Origin: Auanema rhodensis
Taxonomy: Eukaryota > Nematoda > Chromadorea > Rhabditida > Rhabditidae
Length of the DNA: 64,000 nt
NCBI GenBank assembly: GCA_964057225.1
Contig: OZ059894.1
Location: 13,774,131-13,838,130 of the forward strand
Direction of reading: 5' to 3'
Numbering within the stretch: the stretch's first letter is position 1; every line of letters starts with the position of its first letter. The translations under genes and the position numbers were made by a program. Below, one piece after another: positions 39,052 through 51,346 of this stretch. The notes beneath the pieces are model-generated. The model was not told where the DNA came from. It searched no databases and saw only the letters and a program-made list of their open reading frames with translations.

Positions 39052-41071
39052 TTACTTAATTCCCAGTTTCTTCATGCAATGTTCCAGGCCAGCTTCTTCG
39101 TATTCTGCCTTTGAGATCCAGAAGTCCTAAAATTAAATGGTTTAATGAAATTTTCGTAGTGTTCAACGATATACCTGATCTCTATCTCTCATCAGATTTG
39201 CTAAAACAGCTCCTCCTAAAAATACCATATGCTTACGTCTTGGAGGAGCTTCAATCCTTATTTTGAATTTCTGAAATACAACATATATAATTACAAAATG
39301 TAGAAGACAAAATTAGGATGAATTTGTTAAAATAGACTTCAAGTTCAAAAATAAAGTTCTAACCAAAAAGTATGAAATTAATAATAAACCCAATTCAATT
39401 ATAACTATGACATTTTGTATATTAAAAACCTCAACAAATGAAAAGTAGACCAGAATTGTAAAATGCACAGAAGATGATACAAAAAGTATAAAGAAAAACC
39501 AAAGAAATGTATTCGAACCCTACTAACTCTTTTAATCTAAGCTTGTGCACGACGCGACCTAGTGCAAACATTATAATGTTCGAATACTATTCGCCATAGT
39601 AAACATTGTGCTCCAATAAGAAAATATCACATATGTATATCATGCTTCATAAAAGTTAAAACCAACCTGGAATGCCTCCGCATTTCCCTTCAAAACTCTG
39701 TCAAAATACAATTGTTTCAATTCCCGTTCTAAACGACTTGGAAGGCCAGGGTACATTGTCGTACCTCCGGAAAGTACAATATGTTTGTAAAAATCAAGAC
39801 GTGTATCTGATAATATTAAGAAATACAATAAATACAGGTTCAGAAACACTTACCTATATCACTTGATTGAATACAACCAAAGAGTAACTCAGATAATCCT
39901 GGTTTTTCAATATTTATAAGATGAGGTTGGAAAAGAACTTCTGGAGCTTCAAATCGCTCCCCACCAATTCTTATTACACGACCATCCGGCAACTGAAAAA
40001 GACGTATGATAAAATTAAAGTACTTGAAATACAAACTTGATAATTTTGAGTTAATACAGTGGTTTCCAAGGCTAATTTTTGCTCTTGTTCAACATCATAA
40101 GCTACATAACAAAGCTTTTCCTTCATTTGACGGACCGTTTCAAAGTCAGCAGAATGATTGAAATTATATCCTCGGAGAAGAAGAAGCTGCAAAGGAAACA
40201 GTTTAAAAAACAATTACAATTTAGATATAACTTTGATAAGATATTTGGTGATATCTCTACCAGCAATATCCAATCTTCTTGTTAAATGATGAAGAGCAAA
40301 GCCTTCATAAACAGGACAGATATGAGTAACGCCATCTCCTGAATCTACAACAACTCCAGTCAACAATCCTTGAGCGTACAAAGTTAGAACAGCCTGTAAT
40401 AATAAATCTCGCTGAATCAAACTTAAAATAATAATACCTGAACAGCAACGTACAAAGAATGGAATCCGTATTGTTCGAACATAACTTCGAAAAGCCTCTT
40501 TCTATTAGATAAAGGATTGAGAGGAGGCTCAGTAAGTAGCAATTTACAATCCTAAAGAAATTCACATTTTGACAACTACACCATAATTAAAGTGAAAGAA
40601 GAAATAATCTCAACTTAATACTTAAATTGAGGTTTATAATGGAAAACACAAAGTTTACAACATGTTAAATCCTTACCTTGGGATCAATATCAAGTTTTTC
40701 AGGACCAAAAGTGTGGTCCCAAACGTGAGCCATGTCTTCCCAGTTTCGCACAATTCCATTATCCATTGGATATGAAATATCAAGCATTTGCCTAAGTTGT
40801 GACGCCTCTTCTCCAACCATCAAGTCCTAACATTAATAACAATAGTTTGCAAAATATATATCCAACTAACCTTAACTTCAATGTTTCCTACACGTTGAGA
40901 GGATCGAACAATAGGTCTTCCAACAAGAGAAGGAAAGATGTGTGAAGGGAAATTTGTTCCCGCATATCCACATTTCACAAACTTAACAATGATATAAAAA
41001 ATTAATCTTTACATTAAAATTACCCCGGAACCATTATCTACAACAATTATTTTCCGGCCTGCCGAATCCAT
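39052..41071 (-). CDS. ARP2: Actin-related protein 2 (Arp2/3 complex subunit)
   Basis: 394 aa, the same length as human ARP2. ARP2 and ARP3 mimic an actin dimer in the Arp2/3 complex and nucleate branched filaments in the cytoplasm. Ten exons in transcript order: 41071-41024, 40981-40871, 40826-40677, 40551-40438, 40393-40232, 40186-40037, 39992-39854, 39806-39667, 39270-39175, 39126-39052. Nucleotide-binding motifs are present: phosphate 1 ([15 protein letters not shown]), phosphate 2 ([18 protein letters not shown]) and the adenosine motif ([20 protein letters not shown]). ARP2-specific runs include [20 protein letters not shown] and [17 protein letters not shown]. Nothing is broken. It is divergent from TTC17 with 1.1 kb between start codons. 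Confidence 0.97.
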
Positions 41072-42203
41072 GACCCAACAATCTTAACACACAGTTAAAA
41101 AACAATAATTTTCACAAACAATTATCAACGTTCTCGAGCATAAAAGGAGTAAGGATGAGTCATGCCAAGAAAAAATATGTAAAAAAAATATATATTCAAA
41201 TAAGAATAAAGCATATCTGTATAAAAATATTTTCTAATGTAAATTTAATACCATGAGATAATATTACTATATAAAAACAGAGAAATCGTATGAAAACAAA
41301 GAAAACTTTCAAACTTGTAGCAGTAACCTCGGCATGTTGAAGCGTCCAAACGTGTCATTAAAAATAGAGACGCAAAAGGGGCGAACAAATAATACAGTAT
41401 TCTACCGACAAACTTCTTCACTTCTTACATAACATTCAAAGCTTTTTTAAACTTAGATATTATTATAATTAATAATTCAACTTTCGAATTAACTATGTAA
41501 TTATTTAAGTGAATATAACCGTTTTTTATGTCTTCACCTTACCCTTGCTTAAACAAATTTAGACTTCTTGCTAACTTACATTTAACTTCGGATGAGACAA
41601 GAAACTTTATTTTTGACTTTATTATATATTTTTGACTTTATTCAATTCTTTTTCTTAATTTATCTATATTATCTGAAGATTTTTTTTATCGTTTTCCTAT
41701 TTAAAAAGGAAACTAAAAACTATTATACACTTTTTTCTGTATGGGCATACTGTAGTTTGGTTCGCATTTGGCATCACTTAAAGCAACATAATATACATTT
41801 GAGCTATTTCGCAAGGTCTTTCTTTTTTTTGTCAAGCTTAAAGAGTTTTTCATAACATTTTTATCTTAATTATGACCTGATTACTTTATCTTTTTTATTA
41901 AGGCCGCTTATTTTCTCGATTTTTAAATGTTTCATTGTTTTCTTTTTATTACATCAAGCTTAATATTTATTCTATTGGTCCTGTAATTTGCTTAAATCCC
42001 TAATTGGGTTAAGGCTACGATACTACTGCTTGTCTGCAATTGCGTACTTACGGTTCTGTTCAAGGACACATGGAACATCTTAAGTTTCTTCTATGTTACT
42101 GTGTACCATGTTTCTTGATATATCATATATTTGAATCATGAATCAACATTTTCTATTATCTCTAATTTTCAGACTTCTATGCATTATATAGTATTCTAAA
42201 AAC
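41072..42203. promoter_or_regulatory. Shared divergent 5' region of ARP2 and TTC17
   Basis: 1132 bp between the two start codons, so it must hold both promoters. It is AT-rich with long T tracts. Acceptor-like sequences sit close before both starts: TTAAG 11 nt before ARP2 and AATTTTCAG about 33 nt before TTC17. No classical TATA or CCAAT arrangement could be assigned. Confidence 0.5.
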
Positions 42204-45200
42204 ATGATTAATCGTCGACGATGGGCTTTTGTGTATATGTTCTGCATTTTATTCAACGATATTGTGGCAGTTCATCATTGGAAAGTTAGTGATAATGGAA
42301 AGCAAATTGAAGCAGTGGTTTGTTTAAGTTTTATTATCATGTTGAGTTTGAATTTACAGGAAGATTCTGCTTTCACTGTCACTTACGCTGGATCACTTCT
42401 AGATTTCCTTTCTCAATATGATAATATTAAATTGCTAGGACAAACGACAAAGGAATTAAAAAATACAATGGTATGACACTTAAAATTGAAAGATGTATTT
42501 TTGTTTTTCAGAAAACTATTGATAAAAGAGAAAAAGAAGATGAACCAGATGTTGAGGACCGAATTCGTAAAAATAATCCTCATTGTAAAGCTGCAGAGCC
42601 TTTAGAAATTAATGATTTTTCTTTTCGCACAACTTATACGGGAGAGTTTTGTCCAGAATATCACGCACTTCATGCCAGGTTCTTATCTTATACTCACAAA
42701 AATATAACTTAAATTTTAGAAACGTTTTGGTTGTGAAAGATTCTGACTTTGAATCTGGAGATAGTGATCCAATTTGTGCTAATTTTCATCCGTTATATGA
42801 TTTTGGAGAGTTTGATGTATACTTTATATTTCTTGTCTATTTTGGTAATTTTCAATTATTAAGGTTGATTCAGTGATATATACGCAGGATTTGGATGAAT
42901 TTTTAAAATATGAACAGTTACTAAAGATGTACTATGTGTATCTATATCCCACAGGAACAAACTTGAATCAAATTTCACAGTTACTCACTTATTTGTTAAA
43001 ACACTCAGACAAAGTAATAAAAAAGTCTGTTTTTTTTTTTTTAATTTTTTATTTAGTCTGTCTCCCAAAATCCTTATCTTCATATGGCTTGCGCAGCATA
43101 TTGGCGACTAGGCAGAGATTTTAAAAATGCTTATAAGTGCTATCAATCAGCTGCCTATTACATAAAGTAAAAATTTATTTGAATTTCTAATATTACTCTC
43201 GACTTTTCAGTGAACGTGCAAATAATGGAAACCTTAAGAGTGATTCTTATCTTCAGCTTCATTTAGCATTATCTAATTTACTTCAAAAGGCTGTTAAGTC
43301 TAAAGAAGCAGCGGAGTTCATTGAGGTAAATTCAATAAAGTTTCCATCTGTTAATTAATCGTATTTAGAAAGTACATTTACATGCCAATCTCCGTAAAAT
43401 GCTACCTTGTTTCCAAAGCTCATTATATGCTGCTACTGGTGATATTGCTATGACTTTGTCAGTTGTTAAAAAAATGTTTTTTATCTTTGGATTATATATT
43501 TTCAGGGGTCGTCAACATAAATCTCAAATATTTCCAATTGATGATGGAGACAATCACAAAGTTGCTGAAACACATTACAGAAAAGCAATCGAAGTTCAAA
43601 TTGTAAGCTCCAGAAATATTCAAAATCTAAAATTGAATGTAGGGTGTTGCCGTGGATCATGTACCAATGGAATGGGGATCAATTATTGAACATGTGCATG
43701 TCAAAATAGCTTATATTAATTGTATGTTTGCGTTGTCATCAAAATTGGAAAATCAAAAGGTAATCGTTAAAATATCACTTTATTTTTAAATTCTTTTATT
43801 TAGAATAATCTGGAAAAATTAGTGAAGGATAAACATCATTTCAACAAAATTTATGAAAATCTTGTATGCTATACTTCTTTAATATGTATCATATCATTAA
43901 TTACAGAAGACGATTGAAAAAACTGTTGGACAACGTTTTGTTACTCCTGAAGATCGCCTTATCTTCCGATCTGGTTATGAAATGACTAAATATGGTTACA
44001 ATCCGCGTATGTTCAAAAACAAAAATATATTTAGAATTATACTGTTTTCAGACAGTGAATGCTATTCCACAATAGCCAAGAGATTTGTACTTTCTAGTAA
44101 TCCGAATGATATTACTGGTTTAATTGTGTGTTCAATCAATGATGCTCAATTGTATGAAGAACATTTTATAGCAAAAAGGAAGGAAACTGTTAAGAATAGG
44201 CCTACAGTAAATATGTTTTTACGATTTAAAAAAAAATCTTGAATTGCAGTTAAATGATACTAATTGGAGAGTTGTAGAGTTATTTGCTAGGGATAGAAAC
44301 TTTGAAAAAAAATTAAAACAGCTCAGAGAAACACAAACCGATATTCCCACGTTCAAACAGGAATCCAAGCAGTACGTTGTTTCATTCACTATAAATTGTA
44401 TGTTCTTTTTTTCAGAAATATCATGTATTCAGCTGTTAATCGTTATTGGAGACGAGCTGATTGGCCGAATAGTGTTGATTGCCAGATGATTATATCTCGA
44501 TCTGACTTGTTTGACTCTGCAATGTTTCCTCAAATCATACTATCATTTGAAGATCGTGGCGTACTGTAAGTGATATACTTTAAAATCAATAGTAGTCATA
44601 TATTACAGTGTTTCTGAGCTTTTAACTAAAAGCATAGGCTTGGAATTTCATGAAGAACATCCTTTACCGTGGGAAGAACCATTTTGTAACCAAGAAGATG
44701 TTGATAAAAATCCTTTATTAACTGTAAGTTGTCAATTCGTAAAATGTTTTTCTCATTTTATTTTTTTACAGTTTAAAGGGTTTGTCGAAATGCTTGATAT
44801 GCCACATTCTAAGCCCGAATATTCTGAGCAAAAATTGAAAACGACATTTGTTCGTTTGTCGGACAAAATCATGGAAGATATTGAAGTAGCTCAACGTATT
44901 CGTACTCTTTTGTATAATGTATTGAACATTGTTTTAATGTTTCTAATTTTTTATTGCTTTCTTCAGGACATTGGCCCGAAGTGGGTTGCATTAAATCTAG
45001 CAGCTATGTATTGGAGAATCAAGGGTAACCCTAGACAGACTGCGTTATGTCTTGCATCTGCTGTGATGAAAAAAGTCATTTTCATCTTCTGACTCTTATC
45101 AAATTGTTCAATTTAGGAAGAAATGTCCGATATAGCTTTAACGCAACTTGCTCAAGCACTTTATGTTACGACTGGCAGAAGAGATGAAGCTATTAACATA

Positions 45201-47517
45201 CTAGATATGGCTGATGGAATTACCAAGGCTCAAGTAGAGTGTTAATAACTTGGCCTTATTATATGTTTCTGTTTTAGCCTCAAATTCCTTGGCTTCAAGG
45301 GCGTCTTCATCTCCTTCGTACAGAAGTTGATGATGCTGTTCGTCGTTTCAAAGAGGCAATGGACCGAGATCCTCTAAATGAGAAAATATCTGAAGATTTA
45401 CTCAAAGTTGCCTGTAGCGGAAAGGTACACATGAGTTATGAATTATTTTACTGAATAATTAAATTTAGTCGTCAAGACCTGCAATATCTTCACGATTCCC
45501 TACAGTATGCTGTTCTATTTATGTGCATAATGCGGTCTGTTTTAAAGTAAGTTTTATTGTTCATTATGTACTTATGCTCTGATATTTAGGATGAAAAACT
45601 TGGGGAGCAATGTTTTGTTGTTGATCCTGAAACGCAATACCTTGTGTATCATAGATGCAACGGAGTTTATATGGTATTTTTAATTTATGTATTAATCAAA
45701 ATTAAAAAAATTTTAGGGATTCAGTTATAAGCCACCACCATATGTGTATATTATTTCTCCATTTTTACCTATTTTCAATACAGGTTTTTATGAATTTCAA
45801 ATCAAAACTATATTTGTGTCTTTTCAGTGTCGAAAAATATTCTACCACCATTTGAAGATGATACGGGCGGAGTACAAACTATCGAAACCAAAGAACTTCC
45901 TTTGGATTACGGTGGTTCTGCTGCTTTCTTCCTCAAGCCTCCACCATTTTGGTGGACTAACACACAGGTTTCTATTATAATTATTTGTTTTTTTTTATTT
46001 TAACTTAAGAACGAAGTTCGGTATGAAACAAAGCGTGAGGTTGAAGTGGATTCTTGGGAAATTGAATCAACTAGTGATCTCGCAGCCTTACCACCTGTAT
46101 GTTTTGTTCCTTAAATATTTAAGAAAAACTCTTTAAATTCAGAAACCTCTATCTTTCCTTTGGGTAAGAGATAAAAAAGAGATGTTAAAATGGGATATTA
46201 AACTACCAAATGTATTGCCTGCACCATTCCCTCATCAGATTAGAAAGTATTAACTTTTTCTCTTATATTTTATAAGTTTTTATATCATTTCCAGAGGTCT
46301 TAGTCGTTTCCCTCCCCCAAGGAAAACTCTAAATATGTGTAACGGTGTTAATAAAGTAAGCATCTCTACCATATCGTTAATTAATATATCATTGTTAAGT
46401 TATCTGTATTACTGGAAAATCTATCAACGTGGGTGTCTGTGACTGCTAAAGGAGAAGACATTGAGAAGTATGTAGATTTGAGAGGCCCAGTTCCAGGAAT
46501 TGCTGGACTGCAACCAGTTTGTCCAACAATAGGTATGGTTGTTAAAGCTGCTAATTGTAATTTGATTTTTTCAGGTGTTAGTAATAGTTCGCCAATTCTC
46601 GGATTAGATCATATCCCTGCATTTGCTCTAAGCGATCAATTTTTATTTTATAAACCTGAAAAAATGTTAACTGAGGTAGGTCATTTCAAAGTACCATGAC
46701 ACGAGTAGAATAGCAGAAAGGATCTGTTCTACCTAGTAAGAGAGAGTCGCTGGTTCGATTCCTCTCAGCATTAACGTGCAATGAAGACCCAATACATGAC
46801 CTAACATTACTGTGGATTACCTACATTATCCGAGCGCAATTCTTTTGAAATAATATTATTTTTTTCAGGCGTTAAAGACTTTGGGAAATGAACGTGATTC
46901 TATTGAACATGTTGCTGCAAGACTTCATACCGCCATGGTTTCTGAAGGCGTGGGACAAAGTATAGTTTTTTTTCCTTTTTCTTCCACTAGAAACATATAT
47001 TGATATGTATTAATCTTTATCTGCAGAGGGCAATGTCAATTGGCTGTTGTGTGTTCTTTCATCTTTGTATTGGAGAGTAGTCGGTGATGCACCTCGAGCT
47101 GTTGGATGTCTTCGTTGTGCACTTCAAACTGCTCCCAGTCACATGAGGGATGTAGTATTGGTACATACTGTGTTGCAACTATTTAAAAAAAATTATATCT
47201 AGGTCTCTCTTGCTAATGTTTGTCATCAAGCTGGACTTTTGAACTCAGCTCTTATAGCAGCAGGTGCAGCATTGTCAGCCTCACCTAACTTAGTTGCCAT
47301 ACATTTCACCATAGCTAATATATACGCATCAATTGTGAGTTTAAAACATAATTTCTTTCCTTATTTTAATTTTTGTACTTTTTAGGGAGATTATCAGAAG
47401 GCCCTAGAATTCTATTACTCGACATTATCTTTACAAGGCAATTTTGAACCTGCTAAAGAAAGAATCAGAGCTATTTATTGCAATGTTGATGAATCGTTTG
47501 CCTTCCAAGGCATTTAA
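42204..47517 (+). CDS. TTC17: Tetratricopeptide repeat protein 17
   Basis: 1223 aa by the exon chain used here (human TTC17 1141 aa). In vertebrates TTC17 is tied to actin polymerisation and ciliogenesis. About 33 exons, most introns 40-60 bp. The N-terminus has a hydrophobic signal-like segment and then HHWKVSDNGKQIEAV, matching the HWVVTEDGKI start of the family. TPR-like helical pairs occur in three places: SQNPYLHMACAAYWRLGRD, KWVALNLAAMYWRIKGNPRQ, and at the C-terminus VNWLLCVLSSLYWRVVGDAP followed by SLANVCHQAGLLNSALIAAG. The middle is Pro/charged-rich and poorly conserved. One junction is uncertain: between 45673 and 45828 the frame only closes with a 7-nt exon (45717-45723). The intron 46676-46868 is four times the usual size and carries a tRNA-like remnant. 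AATAAA lies near 47857. Confidence 0.93.
46711..46762 (+). other. tRNA-like remnant in a TTC17 intron
   Basis: Contains an A-box match TAGCAGAAAGG (46711-46721) and a B-box match GGTTCGATTCC (46752-46762) at tRNA-like spacing. A D-stem (GCAG/CTGT) can form, but the T-stem and acceptor stem do not pair. Best read as a decayed tRNA or tRNA-derived repeat. Confidence 0.3.
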
Positions 47518-47915
47518 ACTTTTATTTAGTTTGCTAGAAAAAATTTTTTTGAAATAGGTTTTTTTGCATATACATTTATTGCCAAATATAGAATCCTCGT
47601 AATTTTTGAAGAAGCCTTAATTACATTCTTGCCTTTTCATTTTAAAATCATAATACTAATCATTCATTTTATAATATAACATATCCAATTTATTTTCTCA
47701 GTTGTTGTTATATTCGATTATTGTTGGCTGGTTATGGGTTTATGTGATTGCAAATGTGATTTTATATTGATCTATTATAATTGTTCCTTATTCAAAAGCT
47801 TAGAAATACACGGATATTCCGTGTTTTTCAAACGGGTGTCACTAGTGTGAAATTAAAATAAAGTTCTTAATATTCATTCTTTTATCAAATTATTATATTA
47901 ATATATTTATAAGTT
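47518..47915. other. Convergent 3' ends of TTC17 and the CPG-like gene
   Basis: About 400 bp shared by the two tail-to-tail 3' UTRs. AATAAA for TTC17 is near 47857, only about 55 bp from the other gene's stop codon, so the transcripts probably overlap or nearly touch. Nothing else recognised. Confidence 0.5.
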
Positions 47916-49103
47916 TTAGGTACATTTACATTTACCTACATTACATGGCAATCCGTGACAATTATCTCCTTCTGGTGTACATTTCTTTTGATTGCAGAAG
48001 TTGAGAATGGCATCAATCATGAAGTAAAAGCCATGATCACCCAAAGCCTTAAAAACATTTTTTTCATCCAAATTTAGATCACGAAAGGTCATTAGTCTTT
48101 TCTTGAAGATTTTAATGCATCAGTCATTCTCATCTTTTTTGTTCACGAAGAAGTAATGGATTTTTCGGAGAATGAATTGATGTTTTTACCTGAGAACACT
48201 GACAGAAACCGTTTCGACAGGCTGTCCGTAAACCACCGCAATCGGAATCGGATTCACAAGTCTTTCCATTGAAACAAGTACTACAATTACAGCGACCTAA
48301 AGCTGAACCCATGCAGCGGTTTTTCTAAAAGTATATTTATTAGTTTGAAATTTTTTCAAGGCAGTTACCCTTGAATAAAAAGAACCACATTCCGCATCAC
48401 TCAAACATGTTTTGTCAGCTTCACATACGGGCTCAGGTTTAGTTGTAGTTGTGGTTGTAGTTGTTGTAGTACTAGTTGTCGTTGTTGGTGTAGTAGTTGA
48501 TGGTTCTTCTGTCGAGAGTATTGTGGTTTCAAGTTCTGAATTAAAAATTATTTCAGAATCTTGAATTTTCATAATTTCACCATGAGTATCTGTGATTAGA
48601 TTATCATCCAGGTTCAACAAATTCTATAAAAAATGTTTTTGTGAGAAAACTATGAGATAGGAAGTTCAAAATCAAAGATTCATCTACAGACCTCATCCAA
48701 ATCAACTTCTCCGCTACCTTCTTCACTAGAAGGAATAAGTAAAGGCAAATCACTTAGTTCTTTGCGTAATTCTGAAGCAAATTCAGAAACCAATCTTTTC
48801 ATCAACTCCAACTCCAAAGCAGTTGTTGTGGAAAAAACTAGAATGTTATATAAATCTTATAAAAATATATGAATCTATTACTACTTTTTTATTGGAAATC
48901 ATTAACATTTAGAAGAAAATATAATTAATTATAACAATTTTATTACTAAAGTCTTTGAAACTGGATTCTTTTAAATGTTTCTATTTATCACACAGGATGA
49001 TCACAAGATCATAATAAGTAGAATAACTCTTGTAGAATAAATGAAAACTAAAAAAATAAAACTTACCAAATATTGATAAAATAATGAATATATAGGATGT
49101 CAT
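47916..49103 (-). CDS. Secreted chondroitin-proteoglycan-like Cys-rich protein
   Basis: 234 aa; exons 49103-49067, 48837-48692, 48623-48369, 48324-48190, 48047-47916, all in phase. Residues 1-15 form a signal peptide. A GSGE with acidic flanks (EEGSGEVDLDE, about residues 51-61) fits a glycosaminoglycan attachment site. Next is a Thr tract (TTTPTTTTSTTTTTTTTTT type) likely O-glycosylated, then a Cys-rich region with the pattern CLSDAECG, CNCSTCFNGKTCESDSDCGG, FCNQKKCTPEGDNC, HGLPCNVGKCKC. The combination resembles the nematode CPG-3-type eggshell proteoglycans, as I recall them; I could not compare sequences. Role inferred: extracellular matrix or eggshell. It is head to head with the lectin gene at 49767. 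Confidence 0.72.
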
Positions 49104-49766
49104 GAATAATTAATTTTAGTTATAATAATAACAATAGCAATAGATTTAGCGAAAAGATATAAGTGGTTGTATCAAAAAGAAAATATATAGTTGACGGTTG
49201 CGAGAAGAAATGAGAAAATTAGACGAAAATGGAACGGTCTTCTTTCTGGTGGAAAGTGCGATGAAAAATACGAAAACGAGAGAATAGATGATAAAGATTG
49301 TTAATGAGAACAATAAGTTAAGAGAAATAAAGAAAGAAAGAAAAAACTATAACCTGGAAGGACGGCGGATAAACTCATGATTTTCCTGATCATATTTATA
49401 ATAATCATTATATGTTATAGAACCAGAATACGAATCAATTAATTTTGTATGATTCTCAAGAAAATTAAGGCCGAATCCTCATCAAAAAAATTAGAAAAAC
49501 TAGCCAATTAACGATAAAAATTGTGATTATTCGGTTATATCCTCATTTTCTATGTGTTAAACTCTCAGCTTTTAAAAGCATTAAATACTAGATACATATA
49601 AAATATATTTAATTTAAAAGAAATACATAGAAGAAATTGTCGATATGATGATGATGATGTTCATTTTATGAGCAATAAACTCGAAGCTTCTCAGTTCTTA
49701 AAACTCAACAACTGTTTATTTATCCTATATAATGAGAATCTTTCTTTTATAATTCTCAAACACGAA
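49104..49766. promoter_or_regulatory. Shared divergent 5' region of the CPG-like and lectin genes
   Basis: 663 bp between opposed start codons, AT-rich, with GAAA-type purine runs. Both genes encode secreted, probably matrix-type proteins, so coordinated control is plausible. No specific element was identified. Confidence 0.45.
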
Positions 49767-51346
49767 ATGCTACAACTTTTGTATTTTTTAATTTTTCTTC
49801 AACATGTTCAAACAAATCCATGTTCTATGCCTGATTATTCTGTATATAATCCTGATTACAGAAGGTTATATATATATACATAACATAATATATTTATAAA
49901 AATATTTATATTTAAGATGTTATCGTACAATTTTATTTCCACGAACATTTGATGCTGCAAGAGATCATTGTATAACGTTAGGAATGTTTTTGGAGGAAAA
50001 TCCTAACTCTGCTGATCGCAAATTCATATCTAGTTATATATTATTCAAATAAATTGAAATTATTTTCAAATTCACAGGTTTAATGAAAAGTGAATATGGT
50101 TTGCGATATCAATATTGGCTTCGAAAAGAACTTTCTGCTGATGGTTTAAATTAATTATATTTCATTATTTATGTAATTATATGTATTAAGGTCATGAAAT
50201 TGTATGTAAAACATTAACATCAAGGTATCCTGTTAGTTATCCATGTACTAATTATCTTCCATTTGTTTGTGTATTTCAATTTCCTGAAATATTTGAAACA
50301 CGTAAGTTATTTTATTGCATTCCATTGATATCAATATGTCAAAAACTATGTTAAGTTCCAAGTGAAATTTCACATGAATTTATCATTTTATTATTATTTT
50401 AATCTGAAAAACGGTTGTATTGTACTTATTCAGATGATCAATTTTGATTATTTGTTTCATATATGAACTTTTATTTGCTTTGTTTCGTTTCAGTGGAAAT
50501 GATAGAAATCAATGAGACCATGTATCTACCAGATATTTCTTTGGGCTTCAACTATACCGATATGATTACAACTCTATTATCAGGAGCACCAGTGATACAG
50601 GGTATGATTATCTCTTGTTATATAACTATTCAATTATCATTTCATAAACTATTCTCTCGAACTTCAGAACCAAAAAAACCAAATTTTATCATTGAATGCC
50701 CTAGCCAAGAATGGAAATTATTCGAAAAAAAACAGAGCTGCTATAAGGTAACGTAATAACATTGATTGACTTCAACATGTACGTCAAACTCTTTGCAAGA
50801 CTATTAAACAGAAAAACATATCATTACATATGAATTCTCCATATCAAAGTATTGTATCAAGTTTAGATGTTTCGATTGAGCGTAGGCATGACTATTGATA
50901 ATGCACATCAAATATGTTTGAATCTGAACTCTTCAATCTTAAAAACTGTTGATACAGAAGAAAAAACATTTATTGAAAGTAGGATTATGTGAATATGACA
51001 TATTAAATAATCAAAAATTCTGTTGTAGCTCTAATAGTATCTGAATTACCTTCAACACAGCAAAGTACTTCAAATGTTATGAACTTACAGAAACGAGATG
51101 TTGCACCTCCACAACCTACTCAATGTGTTTGTTATTTTTTTATTACGCAATAGTTCAAAAACGTCTAAAAACATTATAAATACTAATATATAATGTTTCT
51201 CAAATTTGACCTAATAGAGTTGATTTCAGACATATTCGCAACGGATTGATGGTGTATTCATACCTCCATTACATGATTTGAATTGTCATTCATTAGAACA
51301 ATATTTTTATTGTAAAATAAGTGCTTTGAAAATAAATAATAATTAA
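49767..51346 (+). CDS. Secreted protein with two divergent C-type lectin-like domains
   Basis: 301 aa; exons 49767-49864, 49917-50032, 50078-50143, 50191-50301, 50494-50601, 50668-50747, 50867-50978, 51029-51126, 51230-51346, all in phase. The ATG at 49767 opens a signal peptide (MLQLLYFLIFLQHVQT) and is preferred over an in-frame Met at 49668. Domain 1 (about 30-130) has CYRTILFPRTFDAARDHC and ends in PCTNYLPFVCVF, the C-type-lectin Cys pattern. Domain 2 (from about 180) starts CPSQEWKLFEKKQSCYK and has MTIDNAHQICLNLNSSI, ending CHSLEQYFYC. Neither has the EPN/QPD or WND residues of calcium-dependent sugar binding, so carbohydrate binding is doubtful. Nematodes carry many such proteins. Specific function unknown. 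Confidence 0.82.

Noticed and set aside
45717-45749. Coding exon reading GFSYKPPPY in TTC17
   Set aside because: Attractive Pro-rich reading, but no GT donor after it restores the frame of the next exon.
46705-46775. Functional tRNA gene in the TTC17 intron
   Set aside because: A- and B-box match, but the T-stem and acceptor stem cannot pair and no anticodon stem fits.
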